A DNA stretch of 64,000 nucleotides. It comes from Lachnospiraceae bacterium (GTDB taxonomy: Bacteria > Bacillota > Clostridia > Lachnospirales > Lachnospiraceae). The notes beneath the pieces were generated by a model. The model had not been told where the DNA came from and searched no databases. It saw nothing but the letters and a program-made list of their open reading frames with translations. Below, one piece after another: positions 17,964-26,980 of this stretch. A program made the translations under genes and the position numbers. The stretch spans positions 1-64,000 of the forward strand of contig JAAVZU010000042.1 of assembly GCA_022791815.1 (NCBI GenBank), written 5' to 3'. Positions within the stretch are counted from its first letter, which is position 1. Every line of letters starts with the position of its first letter.

Positions 17964-18503
17964 TCACTTATATATGTAATCTGTTCTAAAAGGTAACAAA
18001 TTTTTTACACTTTTTTTAATTTCTTTTCTAAGCCGTACATATCGCATCCGAAGGGTAACTTCGTTAACTCCAAACTCCTTGGCAATTTCCCGCATAGGTT
18101 TATGTTCTATATAATACAATTGATATAGCTTTTGCTTATCTTTTGATAAATTCTTTATAATCTCCTTGGCATAAGATTCTACTTCAATTTCCTTATCCTC
18201 CTGATTACAAATGTATTCTGCCAAATCTTCTTCCTGTGATACTATTGCATTTTCATGAATCTCTGTAACCATACATTTTTTATTTTCCCGAAAAGATTCA
18301 TGTACTAAATTTCTTGCGGTGGTATAAAGAAATGCCAATGGTTTTTCATGTTTTAGAAAATCTTGTCCTTTTTCGTATGCAATCAGAAAAACTTCTTGGG
18401 TAATATCTTCTGCTCTCTCTTTACTATTTGTTGAAACCCAGACATAACGATAGATCTTTTCATAATATACTTCACACATCTTATCAAAGTTGTTTTTCCT
18501 CAT
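17964..18503 (-). CDS. ECF-type RNA polymerase sigma factor
   Basis: 179 aa from ATG 18503, preceded by GGAGGTGAAG; an earlier ATG at 18581 lacks a ribosome site. Region 2 reads RAEDITQEVFLIAYEKG and region 4 is YYIEHKPMREIAKEFGVNEV followed by TLRMRYVRLRKEIKK. It lacks regions 1 and 3, as in ECF sigma factors. The adjacent membrane gene is its likely anti-sigma factor; target promoters cannot be read here. Confidence 0.92.
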   Translation of the reverse strand: MRKNNFDKMCEVYYEKIYRYVWVSTNSKERAEDITQEVFLIAYEKGQDFLKHEKPLAFLYTTARNLVHESFRENKKCMVTEIHENAIVSQEEDLAEYICNQEDKEIEVESYAKEIIKNLSKDKQKLYQLYYIEHKPMREIAKEFGVNEVTLRMRYVRLRKEIKKSVKNLLPFRTDYIYK

Positions 18504-18667
18504 GTATTCTTCACCTCCACCTTTATATGAAAAAAAAAGAGAAATGTAACATTTTTTGATACATTTTCTCTTCTTTTTCAATTCACACTCTCATAGCATT
18601 TATAATTCACTGTCTTATAGCAAACAACTATACCGTCATTGTCGGCATTCTATTTGAAAGTATTAAA

Positions 18668-19579
18668 TCAGCCGTTTACCAATTCTTCAATTAACTGTGG
18701 AACCTTCTCTTCCATAGTCTCATCTGAAAATTGGCAGGTTCCAACTGCTTTATGGCCTCCTCCGCCATACTTTAACATCAGGCTTCCCACATCAATATTA
18801 GAAGTTTTGTTAAGGATACTGTATCCAACTGCACAGGAACAACCCTTTCCGCCTTTTCCATTCACAATCCAGATAGAAATATTCTGTTCCGGATACATAC
18901 TATAAATCATAAAACGGTTGCCGGAATAAATCGGGTCTACACCTCTTAGGTCAGAAATTATTACTTTTCCTTCCACTCTGGTATGTGCCTCTACCATCTT
19001 CTTAAAATTTGCTGTCTGTTCTTCATATACTTTAATACGTTCTTGTACATCTGGAAGTGCCAATATCTCTTCTGTAGACATAGTTCTAATATCTTCCATG
19101 AGGATTTCCATAAGTTTATAATTAGGAATGGTAAAATCATGCCATCTTCCAAGACCAGTTCTTGGATCCATTAAAAATCCCACCAGAATCCATCCTGTTG
19201 GATTTTGAATCTCGTCTAATGTTAAATTTCCAGAATCTACTTTATCTACAGCTTCCATCATTTCATCAAAATGTGCAAAGCGTTCTTTTCCACCATAATA
19301 TTCATAAATAATTCTAGCACAAGATGGGGTAATTCTGCTTTCGCCTTTATATTTACCTTCCAACTGCTGTCTTTCAAACTCGCTGGAATGATGGTCAAAC
19401 CATAATCCACATCCCTCTACAAAAGGTACATTGGCAAGACAATCATTTTCATCAATAGGAATTAAGCCATCCTGCAAATCTTTCGGATGAACAAATTTCC
19501 ATGAATCAATAATTCCTGCCTCTAGCAAAAGTGTTCCACAAGCTAGTCCATCAAAATCTGATCTTGTTACTAATCTCAT
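18668..19579 (-). CDS. DHH-family phosphoesterase
   Basis: 303 aa. Motif I SDFDG (Asp7/Asp9), motif III FDHHSSE and the C-terminal DHHA1-like motif KYGGGGHKAVGTC are all present. The family cleaves phosphodiesters such as cyclic dinucleotides, nanoRNA or polyphosphate, using Mn2+. It lacks CBS, PAS or membrane domains, so it is a free-standing soluble enzyme; its exact substrate is not clear. It seems to be a single-gene unit. Confidence 0.85.
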   Translation of the reverse strand: MRLVTRSDFDGLACGTLLLEAGIIDSWKFVHPKDLQDGLIPIDENDCLANVPFVEGCGLWFDHHSSEFERQQLEGKYKGESRITPSCARIIYEYYGGKERFAHFDEMMEAVDKVDSGNLTLDEIQNPTGWILVGFLMDPRTGLGRWHDFTIPNYKLMEILMEDIRTMSTEEILALPDVQERIKVYEEQTANFKKMVEAHTRVEGKVIISDLRGVDPIYSGNRFMIYSMYPEQNISIWIVNGKGGKGCSCAVGYSILNKTSNIDVGSLMLKYGGGGHKAVGTCQFSDETMEEKVPQLIEELVNG

Positions 19580-19665
19580 AAAAATCCCCCTTTTATTTTA
19601 TTCACAAAGTCCTGTTTTTTATTATACTTCACATTATCCAATATGTAAAGATTTTCTAAATTTAA

Positions 19666-19721
19666 GTAGGACAAACTTTCCTATAAAGGTTACTGTTCAC
19701 ACCTACGGTGCAAACAGTAAC
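19666..19721 (+). repeat. Short hairpin (family E) joined to a 33-bp palindrome (family D)
   Basis: TAGGACAAACTTTCCTA-type hairpin at 19666-19688, then the 33-bp palindrome GTTACTGTTCACACC...CAGTAAC at 19689-19721. Related copies occur at 35757, 36625, 39533 and 55217. Confidence 0.8.
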
Positions 19722-19732
19722 CTATAAAGTAC

Positions 19733-19770
19733 AATGGCTGATGTATCCAATATTAAACACATCAGCCATT
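19733..19770 (-). terminator. Hairpin downstream of the tRNA gene
   Basis: AATGGCTGATGT and ACATCAGCCATT form a 12-bp stem; its T-tract is weak, so the terminator role is tentative. Confidence 0.55.
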
Positions 19771-19804
19771 CCCTCTCATTTCTGTATATTCTTTATTACT
19801 TTTA

Positions 19805-19875
19805 ATGCACAGTATGGAATCGAACCATAATCTCCTGCCTGAGGGGCAGACGCCTTACCACTAGACCACTGTGCA
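19805..19875 (-). tRNA. tRNA-like gene, anticodon read as CUC (Glu) but atypical
   Basis: 71 nt on the minus strand without an encoded CCA. Acceptor TGCACAG pairs CTGTGCA, the D-stem is GTCT/AGGC, the anticodon stem TCTGC/GCAGG, and the T-arm TATGG-TTCGATT-CCATA. The anticodon loop is CCCTCAG, giving CUC at 34-36, formally Glu. However, position 33 is C instead of the near-universal U, 32 and 38 could pair, and U1-A72 is more typical of tRNA-Gln. Identity is therefore uncertain, and a decayed or specialised tRNA is possible. Confidence 0.75.
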
Positions 19876-20069
19876 AAGCCGGGCAGAAATCTCTGCTTCT
19901 CTCCTCTAGCGGAGGAGTGTCTTAAATATAGACCACCGACTTATCTTTATTCTAACAATAATTACTAATAATGTCAAACTTTCTATTTTTTTAACCCACG
20001 GAAATCAACTTTCAGTTATGCCATCTTTATGATACAACGAAAAGGCGTTTACAAGTCTGCTTACATATT

Positions 20070-21317
20070 CTAAAACTCAATAATTTTATAGTCCTTCCAC
20101 AATGTACCTGCATCTTTAATAACATCCAGGTTCAATTTTGTATAAATGGGATAACAAATTCGAGATGCTGCATCTTCAAAAGATAAGTACTGTTTAAAAT
20201 CCTTACTGGCATTATATCCCACAGGAAACTGGTTTGAAACCCATCCCGGATCCACGCTATACATAAAAATCCGGTCTTTTTCATATTCCATACTTAATGA
20301 GTGTGTCATCATATTCAAAGATGCCTTTGCCATATTGGTATGTACATGTCTGGACAATTTTTTATTGCGATTGAATCTTCCTTCTACAGACGATACATTA
20401 ATAATAAATTTATTCTTATGTGAGCTTTTCTTCATCCATCCTTTTAATTGTCCTACCAACATAAATGGTGCTGTCACATTAATAAGCTGTACCTCTAGCA
20501 TTTCCTGCACACTGATTTCTTCTACTTTTGCTACCCATGAATTATACATTGGGCTTTCTTCTTTTATTGCAGGTATATTTTCTTTCTGTATCAACATATA
20601 TTCCGGCTGTACACTGTCTGATACTGCCGAAAGAAGCTGACAACTCTCTTTATTTTGATACAATACCTGCATCTGGTGTTCTCTTTCCTCCAACTGTGCA
20701 TAATACGAGTCAGCCTTTTTTATAGTCTGTGCTGCATTATTCACCAATATATCAAGCCCACCGGGAGCTGCTTTATAGATAAAATCCAGCAAATCATCCA
20801 ACTTATTTACCCACATTAAATTAAATCCACAAATAATCAGCCTATCCTTAAATGCATTGTAATCTGGTTCTTTGGAATATCGGTCTAATGCATCATAAGG
20901 ATACCTGGTAACTACAATAACCTTTGCACCATCCCGCAGCATACGGACAGCAGCTGCATAACCAATCTTTATTCTGCCTCCCGTTACAAGTGCTGTATGG
21001 CCTGTTAAATCCACATGTATATCTGCCATTTCACGATTCAGCTTCTTACAGTCCTCACATATTCCATATTCTTCCATTTTTCGTTCACGGCACATAAGAC
21101 ATTTTCGCATATTTTCATCTCCTAGTAAATGGTATTCATAAATAACTTTTTCAATTTGTAAAGAGATTTCTTTCTCCTTCCTTTTATACATCAAATATGT
21201 TTTTCTTTGAAGTTCAAATATTTCCTCATCTTCTTCCCCTTTGACACCTAAACCTATTTTATGATTTTGTCCATACAAATGAATTATAATTTTGCCTTCC
21301 TCAACGAAATAAGTCAA
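20070..21317 (-). CDS. Short-chain dehydrogenase-like protein with Cys4 motif and missing catalytic Tyr
   Basis: 415 aa. The N-terminal ~70 residues are unassigned. A zinc-ribbon-like motif follows: CLMC (73/76) and CEDC (87/90). A Rossmann domain starts at about 107, with VTGGRIKIG (111-119) for the dinucleotide, NNAAQ (193-197) and INVSS (306-310). At the YxxxK site the sequence is HTNMAK: Lys331 is kept but the Tyr position is Thr327. Either catalysis is altered or the fold is used for binding. A ~65-residue insert (about 200-265) lies between NNAAQ and the central helix. It appears monocistronic; its function is unknown. Confidence 0.75.
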   Translation of the reverse strand: MTYFVEEGKIIIHLYGQNHKIGLGVKGEEDEEIFELQRKTYLMYKRKEKEISLQIEKVIYEYHLLGDENMRKCLMCRERKMEEYGICEDCKKLNREMADIHVDLTGHTALVTGGRIKIGYAAAVRMLRDGAKVIVVTRYPYDALDRYSKEPDYNAFKDRLIICGFNLMWVNKLDDLLDFIYKAAPGGLDILVNNAAQTIKKADSYYAQLEEREHQMQVLYQNKESCQLLSAVSDSVQPEYMLIQKENIPAIKEESPMYNSWVAKVEEISVQEMLEVQLINVTAPFMLVGQLKGWMKKSSHKNKFIINVSSVEGRFNRNKKLSRHVHTNMAKASLNMMTHSLSMEYEKDRIFMYSVDPGWVSNQFPVGYNASKDFKQYLSFEDAASRICYPIYTKLNLDVIKDAGTLWKDYKIIEF

Positions 21318-21542
21318 TATTTTCCATCCTCAAACAATCTATTAAACATAACTAATCCTAGTTCATAACTATTTTTATATTACTACAAAACCTTAGATTT
21401 TTCAACGATTTGTGGCTTTCTATTCTGTTGCAGCCTTTCTTACAGTCTCACATAGTGTGGTGTACAAAGTCTACCTGAATGGTTACACATTCTACACATA
21501 CTATGTTAATTGAATAAAAAAATGTGAAAAAAATGTGAAATA

Positions 21543-21584
21543 CTAGCACTCTCTATTGACGAGTGCTAATTTATATGTTATATT
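21543..21584 (+). promoter_or_regulatory. CIRCE operator over the hsp20 promoter
   Basis: CTAGCACTC, nine bases, GAGTGCTAA (21543-21569) is the CIRCE element, one mismatch from consensus, bound by the HrcA repressor. It overlaps a TTGACG -35 (21556-21561), with TATATT (21579-21584) 17 bp further on. About 130 bp of untranslated leader precede the gene. Confidence 0.92.
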
Positions 21585-21712
21585 ACATATAGAACAAAGG
21601 AAAGACGTTGGATTAGAAGTATCTGCTTCAACCCACATCATGACTAGTTCATAAAACCTGTTAACATAATTATTCAGATGCATTTGCATCTGAGAGAATG
21701 GAGGAATGACTT

Positions 21713-22150
21713 ATGTTAATGCCTAGTTTATTTGGAGAGAACTTGTTGGATGATTTCTTTGATGTACCAGTATTTTCAAGAAGAAATAAATTCGAAAATA
21801 CTACAGGCAACATTATGCACACAGATGTAAAAGAAACAGAAAATAGTTATGAGGTTGCCATGAACCTTCCCGGAGTAAAGAAGGAAAATGTACAGGCTGA
21901 ATTAAAGGATGGATATTTGACAGTAAAAGCATCTGCAAATACATCTAATGATACAAAAGATGAAAATGGACAATATATTCGCAAAGAACGCTATACAGGT
22001 TCCTGCAGCCGTAGTTTCTATGTTGGAGAGCAAATTACGCAGGAAGACATCAAAGCAAAATTTGAGGATGGTGTATTAAAAATTAATATTCCTAAAAAAG
22101 AACCTGTTCCAGAAGTGGAAGAGAAAAAATATATTGCAATTGAAGGATAA
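21713..22150 (+). CDS. hsp20: Small heat shock protein, Hsp20 family
   Basis: 145 aa with a GGAGG site. An N-terminal arm (FGENLLDDFFD) precedes the alpha-crystallin domain from about 36 (MHTDVKETENSYEVAMNLPG) to the conserved GVLKINIPKK near 122. This is an ATP-independent chaperone that holds unfolding proteins in the cytoplasm. A CIRCE site at its promoter shows HrcA-controlled heat induction. A bidirectional hairpin lies 12 bp after the stop. Confidence 0.95.
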   Translation: MLMPSLFGENLLDDFFDVPVFSRRNKFENTTGNIMHTDVKETENSYEVAMNLPGVKKENVQAELKDGYLTVKASANTSNDTKDENGQYIRKERYTGSCSRSFYVGEQITQEDIKAKFEDGVLKINIPKKEPVPEVEEKKYIAIEG

Positions 22151-22161
22151 AATAATAAAAT

Positions 22162-22193
22162 ATGTGCAGAAACCAGAACTGGCTTCTGCACAT
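22162..22193. terminator. Bidirectional terminator between hsp20 and the 2H-phosphoesterase gene
   Basis: ATGTGCAGAA and TTCTGCACAT pair, with an internal CCAG/CTGG stem, between two convergent genes. Confidence 0.8.
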
Positions 22194-22201
22194 TGTAACT
22201 T

Positions 22202-22726
22202 TTATGACAATTCAAAAACAGCCAGATTTTCATAAGGATTCGTTTTTGCTAGCCCTATTCTGGTAATTTGACCAGTAAATATGCCAAACTGATGTTGTAA
22301 CACCAAAAATGCTTCCTGCATCTCTTTAGTGGTCAATTTCTTTCCAATTGTTGTATGTGGCATCCAGCTAAATGGCTGATAGCAGGAGGTGATTGAGATA
22401 TTCTCAATCTGTGTAATACAATCATAGATTTCTAATGATAATGTATGTAAATATTGATTCAATACTGGCATTAAATAAATTACATGTGGAAAAAAGATAC
22501 CTGCCGAAACCCACTGCACAGTTCCAGAATTTAATTCCAAAATTTTTTGTTCTAAGAGTTCCATTAACTGCTCTTCACATTTTGTATGAAAAGAAGATAT
22601 CGTGATATGTGGCGGCACACAATTATCAATCATAAAAGTATTCCCTGTTTTTTTAGCAACTTGATTGATATAGTGTTGTATTTTAAGAGTTGTTGTGTCA
22701 TCAAAATAAGCTGAAACCAAATACAT
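22202..22726 (-). CDS. 2H phosphoesterase / 2'-5' RNA ligase-like protein
   Basis: 174 aa. Two HxT motifs (PHITISSF near 44 and PHTTIGKKL near 128) define the LigT/2H superfamily, whose two histidines act on 2',3'-cyclic or 2'-5' phosphodiesters. It is cytoplasmic. The RNA substrate is unknown. It starts at ATG 22726 and shares a terminator with convergent hsp20. Confidence 0.82.
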   Translation of the reverse strand: MYLVSAYFDDTTTLKIQHYINQVAKKTGNTFMIDNCVPPHITISSFHTKCEEQLMELLEQKILELNSGTVQWVSAGIFFPHVIYLMPVLNQYLHTLSLEIYDCITQIENISITSCYQPFSWMPHTTIGKKLTTKEMQEAFLVLQHQFGIFTGQITRIGLAKTNPYENLAVFELS

Positions 22727-22812
22727 TTTTTAAACTCCTATTCTTATTGTTGTTTCATTCAAACTCATCCTTTTATGTTTAACTGTAATAGGCTTTCGCC
22801 CATTACACCACT

Positions 22813-23133
22813 TTAAAATACTACTACAAGAAGCATCTTAAACTTCTCTTTGGCATAGACAGCATGAGGATGCTTTGCTGGCATTACTATAGATTGTCCT
22901 TCCTTTAGTTCATATTGTGTACCATCAATAGTGATTCTTCCTACTCCATCCAAACAAGTAACAAAAGCATCTCCACCAGATTCATGTGTACTGATTTCCT
23001 CATCTTTATCAAAAGCAAAAAGTGTAACGCTTACTGCTTCATTTTGTACCAATGTCTTACTTACTACCTGCCCTTCTTGATATGCTACCTGCTCCTTTAG
23101 AATAAGTACTTTTGCTTTGTCTATATTTTTCAT
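22813..23133 (-). CDS. Single-domain cupin protein
   Basis: 106 aa from ATG 23133, which has GGAGGG upstream; a longer frame to 23175 lacks support. The cupin motifs are visible: 1 as STHESGGDAFVTCLDG and 2 as GQSIVMPAKHPHAV. The metal ligands are not the textbook HxH pattern, as the first motif has one His and one Glu. Proteins of this size (YgiD/RmlC-like cupins) bind small ligands or metals; no specific role can be given. Confidence 0.8.
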   Translation of the reverse strand: MKNIDKAKVLILKEQVAYQEGQVVSKTLVQNEAVSVTLFAFDKDEEISTHESGGDAFVTCLDGVGRITIDGTQYELKEGQSIVMPAKHPHAVYAKEKFKMLLVVVF

Positions 23134-23241
23134 TTTACCCTCCATATCCTTTAACCTCACTTTATATTTATTCACTCTATATCATTATTATCAAGTTTTC
23201 TTATTCTATACTTCGTTACTTTTCAGTAACTGTTCAGCCTT

Positions 23242-25032
23242 TTATTCTACCAAATACAATTTACCAGAATATGGGGGCAAATCTAAAACAGCCTTTCCTT
23301 CTTTCAGTCTTATTACATCACCTGTCTGTTCTTGTCCATGCCCGCCATAACAAGCCATATCTGTGGACAACATTAATTTTAACTGGTTACCCTTGTTTGT
23401 GTCTATTATAATATCTTTCTGTTCTTTGTTAGAAAGATTCAGGGCAATGATACAAGTCTGTTTTTTATCTGTTCTCTCATAAATATAAACCACCCGTTCC
23501 TCCTGATGGCAATCCAGCCATCGGAATCCCTCCTGTTCATAGTCAAGAGCATAAAGTGCAGGATTTTCCAAATAGATATGGTTTAAGTCCTTCATGTAAT
23601 GATGAAATGCATCATGTATTGGATAATCTAAAATATCCCAATCCAACTCCCGCTTTTCATCCCACTCCCGAAACATTGCCAGCTCATTTCCCATAAAATT
23701 CAGCTTTTTGCCTGGATGAGTAAGCATATACAAATATAATGCTCTTGCCTGTGGAAATTTATCCTCATAATCTCCATTCATTTTCTGGGCTATGGTTGCT
23801 TTTCCATGTACTACTTCATCATGAGAAAACGGCAGCAAAAAATTCTCATCATAATAATACATCATAGAAAAGGTCAATTTATGATAATCTCTTGTTCGAT
23901 ATTGTGCATCTGTTTTAAAATATTCTAAAGTATCATTCATCCATCCCATATCCCATTTATAATCAAATCCAAGCCCTCCATCCTCTACTTTCTTGGTTAC
24001 ACTTGCATAGGCACTGGAATCCTCTGCTGCTAGAATAACAGCAGGGTAAGTTTTCTTAATATACTGGTTCATGTTTTTGACAAATTCCGTAGCATTTACA
24101 TTTACGCCTCTTTGAGGGTTTCCCTGCCAATATATAATATTATTGATAGCATCCATACGAAGTCCATCAAAATGGTATTCTTCCAACCAGTAACATGCAT
24201 TGGACTGTAAAAAACTTTGGACTTCTCCTCGGGAATGATTAAAATTTTTGCTTCCCCACTCACTTTGTCCCACATCTGAATTAGGATATTCATAAAGCTG
24301 TGTACCATCAAAATCTGCCAATGCATAATCATCTACTGCAAAATGTACTGGTACGAAATCCAGTATTACACCAATATCATTTTGGTGGCAGGTATCTATA
24401 AATTTCTTTAAATCATTCATGGTTCCGTAACGGGAAGTAGGACTATAAAATCCAGTACATTGATATCCCCATGAATTATCACATGGATGCTCACTAATTG
24501 GCATAATCTCTACATAATTGTAACCGTACTCTTTCAAATATGGTATCAATTTTTTAGCTGCTTTATCATAGGTAAACCATCCGTTTTCATCTTTTTTATT
24601 TTCCATCCATGAACCTAAATGCATTTCATAAATATTAAGAGGTTTATCTTTACAATTTGTTCTTTTGGACATCCATTTTGTATCCTCAAATTTATAACTG
24701 TATAAGTCCCTTACAATAGATGCATTTTGCGGGCGGAGTTCCATTCCATATCCATAAGGGTCTGCATGATCTATACATCTTCCATTACTCCCATAGATAC
24801 GGTATTTATATTGCATACCTTCCTTCACTCCTGAAATCTCTATTTCCCAAAATTGTCCATTATATACTCTTGCCATATCACTTTCTGCCCAATTATTACA
24901 TTCACCAATTAGGCAAACTCGTTTTGCTGCTGGTGCAAATACGCGAAAAATTGCTTTGTCACCTTCTAAATGGCAGCCTAAATATTTATAAGCGTCAAAA
25001 ATCTTTCCTGTATAAAATCCATAATAATCCAT
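23242..25032 (-). CDS. glgB: 1,4-alpha-glucan branching enzyme
   Basis: 596 aa from ATG 25032, seven bases after GGAGG; the ATG six bases earlier is too close to it. A CBM48 early domain (AIFRVFAPAAKRVCLIGECN) leads into the GH13 barrel with GYNYVEIMPISEHP, the nucleophile in DGLRMDAIN, the acid in AAEDSS and FSHDEVVHGK. It introduces alpha-1,6 branches into glycogen. It is shorter than E. coli GlgB because the N1 domain is missing. It stands alone, 31 kb from glgC/glgD. Confidence 0.95.
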   Translation of the reverse strand: MDYYGFYTGKIFDAYKYLGCHLEGDKAIFRVFAPAAKRVCLIGECNNWAESDMARVYNGQFWEIEISGVKEGMQYKYRIYGSNGRCIDHADPYGYGMELRPQNASIVRDLYSYKFEDTKWMSKRTNCKDKPLNIYEMHLGSWMENKKDENGWFTYDKAAKKLIPYLKEYGYNYVEIMPISEHPCDNSWGYQCTGFYSPTSRYGTMNDLKKFIDTCHQNDIGVILDFVPVHFAVDDYALADFDGTQLYEYPNSDVGQSEWGSKNFNHSRGEVQSFLQSNACYWLEEYHFDGLRMDAINNIIYWQGNPQRGVNVNATEFVKNMNQYIKKTYPAVILAAEDSSAYASVTKKVEDGGLGFDYKWDMGWMNDTLEYFKTDAQYRTRDYHKLTFSMMYYYDENFLLPFSHDEVVHGKATIAQKMNGDYEDKFPQARALYLYMLTHPGKKLNFMGNELAMFREWDEKRELDWDILDYPIHDAFHHYMKDLNHIYLENPALYALDYEQEGFRWLDCHQEERVVYIYERTDKKQTCIIALNLSNKEQKDIIIDTNKGNQLKLMLSTDMACYGGHGQEQTGDVIRLKEGKAVLDLPPYSGKLYLVE

Positions 25033-25140
25033 ATTCATTCCTCCTTATTTCCACAGAAGATTGACTGGTGTCGTTTATCTATGTTATACTTAGTAAAACT
25101 AGTGTGTCCTAGTCCCTTTATGGTATACTAAAAAAATTTT

Positions 25141-25276
25141 GTAAAAATTCAGAACCATGACAGTTACATTTAAACCCATAATGAGTCGCCTTGGGCGAAG
25201 GAGTTTAAATATTACAAGCCTTACTTTTTCTCAGGTCACACGCAAAGTAAAGGTATGTTTCTACTTAAATAGTTAC
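25141..25276 (+). repeat. Family A palindromic repeat, diverged full-length copy
   Basis: 136 bp in the family A layout (ATTCAGAACCATGACAGTTAC, then AAACCC...TCGCCTTGGGCGA, ending CTACTTAAATAGTTAC), more diverged than the copies at 15755, 39194 and 60858. It sits between the glgB start and the TetR-type gene. Confidence 0.8.
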
Positions 25277-25372
25277 AAAATTTTCATCTTTATGCAACCA
25301 ACAATTTTTGAACCATGTCGTTTATTTGACATATTCACAAAACTGTCGAATTTAAAGGAGGCGTCCTTTATT

Positions 25373-25903
25373 ATGGATTTAAGAGTACAAAGAACCAGAA
25401 CAAATATAATAAATGCTTTTCTGGAGTTACGTTCCAAAAAAGCATTAGAAAAAATTACAATTAAAGAATTATCTCAGCTTGCAAATATTAACAAAGCGAC
25501 TTTTTATACCCATTATACGGATATTTACGATTTATCTGAACAGGTAGAATTGGAAATTATCTCCTCTATTCTATGTGATGTGAACCATCCAGAATACCTT
25601 ATTGAAAATCCGAAAGAAGGCATTAAGGTGCTAGGAAATGCCTTAATTGCAAGACAGCCCATTCTCTCTGTTTTATATGCTGGGAATCGTCATTCCCTCC
25701 TAATCGACCAATTAGAAACCCTGTTAAAAGAAATGATTTATGAAAATTTCCCACAATATAAAGATAATATAAGAGCTGATATTTTTCTCACTATTCTTAT
25801 TCAAGGCACTTTTCATGCTTATGAAGAACATAAAGAAGAAGATCCTCAAGAAATACTAGAGATAATCTCCAGTATAAATGAGAATCTTATACATAGTATA
25901 TAA
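25373..25903 (+). CDS. TetR-family transcriptional regulator
   Basis: 176 aa from ATG 25373 (AAAGGAGG upstream); the longer frame starting at 25157 runs through the family A repeat and is rejected. The N-terminal helix-turn-helix is typical: ITIKELSQLANINKATFYTH. The all-helical C-terminal region would bind a ligand. Its neighbours are glgB (divergent) and unrelated DNA, so the target is unknown. Confidence 0.9.
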   Translation: MDLRVQRTRTNIINAFLELRSKKALEKITIKELSQLANINKATFYTHYTDIYDLSEQVELEIISSILCDVNHPEYLIENPKEGIKVLGNALIARQPILSVLYAGNRHSLLIDQLETLLKEMIYENFPQYKDNIRADIFLTILIQGTFHAYEEHKEEDPQEILEIISSINENLIHSI

Positions 25904-26208
25904 TAATATCAAACATTGATTATCATATAAACCTTAAAATATATTCGTTCTCAGGCATGTCATTCATATTTCACATGCCTGAATGGTTACTTCAAAATAG
26001 ATTCGGTTTCCTTCCAAATGGGTATCAATTTCTCCTTTATGTAAATTTATAATCTTCTTTTCTACTATAACATAATATAGACTTCTTCCTGTCATATATG
26101 TACATTCTAACAATTAATTATCAAAATCCCCCTAAAGATTTCTTTAACTTTATGTTTCCATAACCTAATAACTTTTATCCACATACAAAGATTTTTCTAT
26201 ATACAAAG

Positions 26209-26254
26209 AAAAAGGAAAAACTTCTTATCATTCTACAAGAAATTTTCCTTTTTT
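26209..26254 (+). terminator. Possible terminator after the TetR gene
   Basis: AAAAAGGAAAA and TTTTCCTTTTT can pair around a 23-base loop. The strength is low because the stem is A/T-rich. The gap 25904-26317 holds nothing else that I can see. Confidence 0.4.
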
Positions 26255-26317
26255 CTCATTTAACTATTCTTATATCTATTTTAAACAAAACAGATACCTA
26301 TCCTATACGCTTTAGGA

Positions 26318-26377
26318 TTAACATAAAAATAAAATTAATGCCATGCCAAGTACCGCATAAGCTACTCTCCATTTCAT
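26318..26377 (-). CDS. Putative 19-residue membrane peptide
   Basis: ATG 26377 follows AAGGAAAGG with normal spacing. It encodes MKWRVAYAVLGMALILFLC, two positive charges then one hydrophobic helix, ending in TAA. A 13-bp hairpin with A-run and T-run flanks lies on its 5' side. Short hydrophobic peptides of this form can be toxins or regulatory membrane peptides; chance is also possible. Confidence 0.3.
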   Translation of the reverse strand: MKWRVAYAVLGMALILFLC

Positions 26378-26428
26378 AAAATCACAACCTTTCCTTCTTC
26401 CATTTTCCTTTTTTATTATAGCAAAAAA

Positions 26429-26461
26429 AACTTAAGGAATTCTTATCTAATTCCTTAAGTT
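26429..26461. terminator. Strong bidirectional hairpin terminator
   Basis: A perfect 13-bp stem AACTTAAGGAATT/AATTCCTTAAGTT with a 7-base loop, preceded by eight A and followed by five T. It lies at the apparent left edge of the mobile-element remnant. Confidence 0.75.
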
Positions 26462-26586
26462 TTTCTTACTATTTTCTTACACAGTAATTTAAGTATGAAA
26501 CCAAATAAGGATAAAACTCAAAAATTATGTTTAAGACAGCAGACACAAGTATGTGGAGTGAATAATCTATCTGGAGGTAACAGACA

Positions 26587-26853
26587 ATGGCAAAATCATT
26601 ATTTGAGAAACTGGGCGACAGGTACGAAAGACGAAAGACAAGGGGATTACTTAACTTAAAGATAACACACAGCCTGCTGATACATTGTTTGCAAATATTC
26701 TCCGCAGAAATCAAACCTTATAGAAAAGGAGTTTTGCATTATGAAATCATTATATGAACAATTGGGCGGAACATATCATGAAGAAATAGGAGAATGAATA
26801 ACATAAGGGCTTGTGCGACAGAGATTGTAAACGAGGAAATCATTTACGCATAA
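26587..26853 (+). pseudogene. tnpV: Two decayed tnpV-like fragments
   Basis: ATG 26587 begins MAKSLFEKLGDRYERRK and ATG 26741 begins MKSLYEQLGGTYHEE; both are the N-terminus of TnpV-type proteins of Tn4451-like and conjugative elements. The second hits TGA after 18 codons, but one frame away the TnpV C-terminus NNIRACATEIVNEEIIYA runs to TAA at 26853. So most of the middle has been deleted and the frame lost. It marks old mobile DNA. Confidence 0.75.
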
Positions 26854-26980
26854 GCAATAAGAAACGACAGGGTGTATAGCTCTGTTGTTTCCTGTTGTCT
26901 AAATTATATCTGTAAACTTGATTTAGTTCGTTTCAGCGACTATAATAAAAACAATTATTACTGACAATTAGAGGTGCAAT

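Noticed and set aside
26469-26714. 81-codon minus-strand frame
   Set aside because: Antisense to the tnpV relics, which have recognisable protein motifs on the plus strand.
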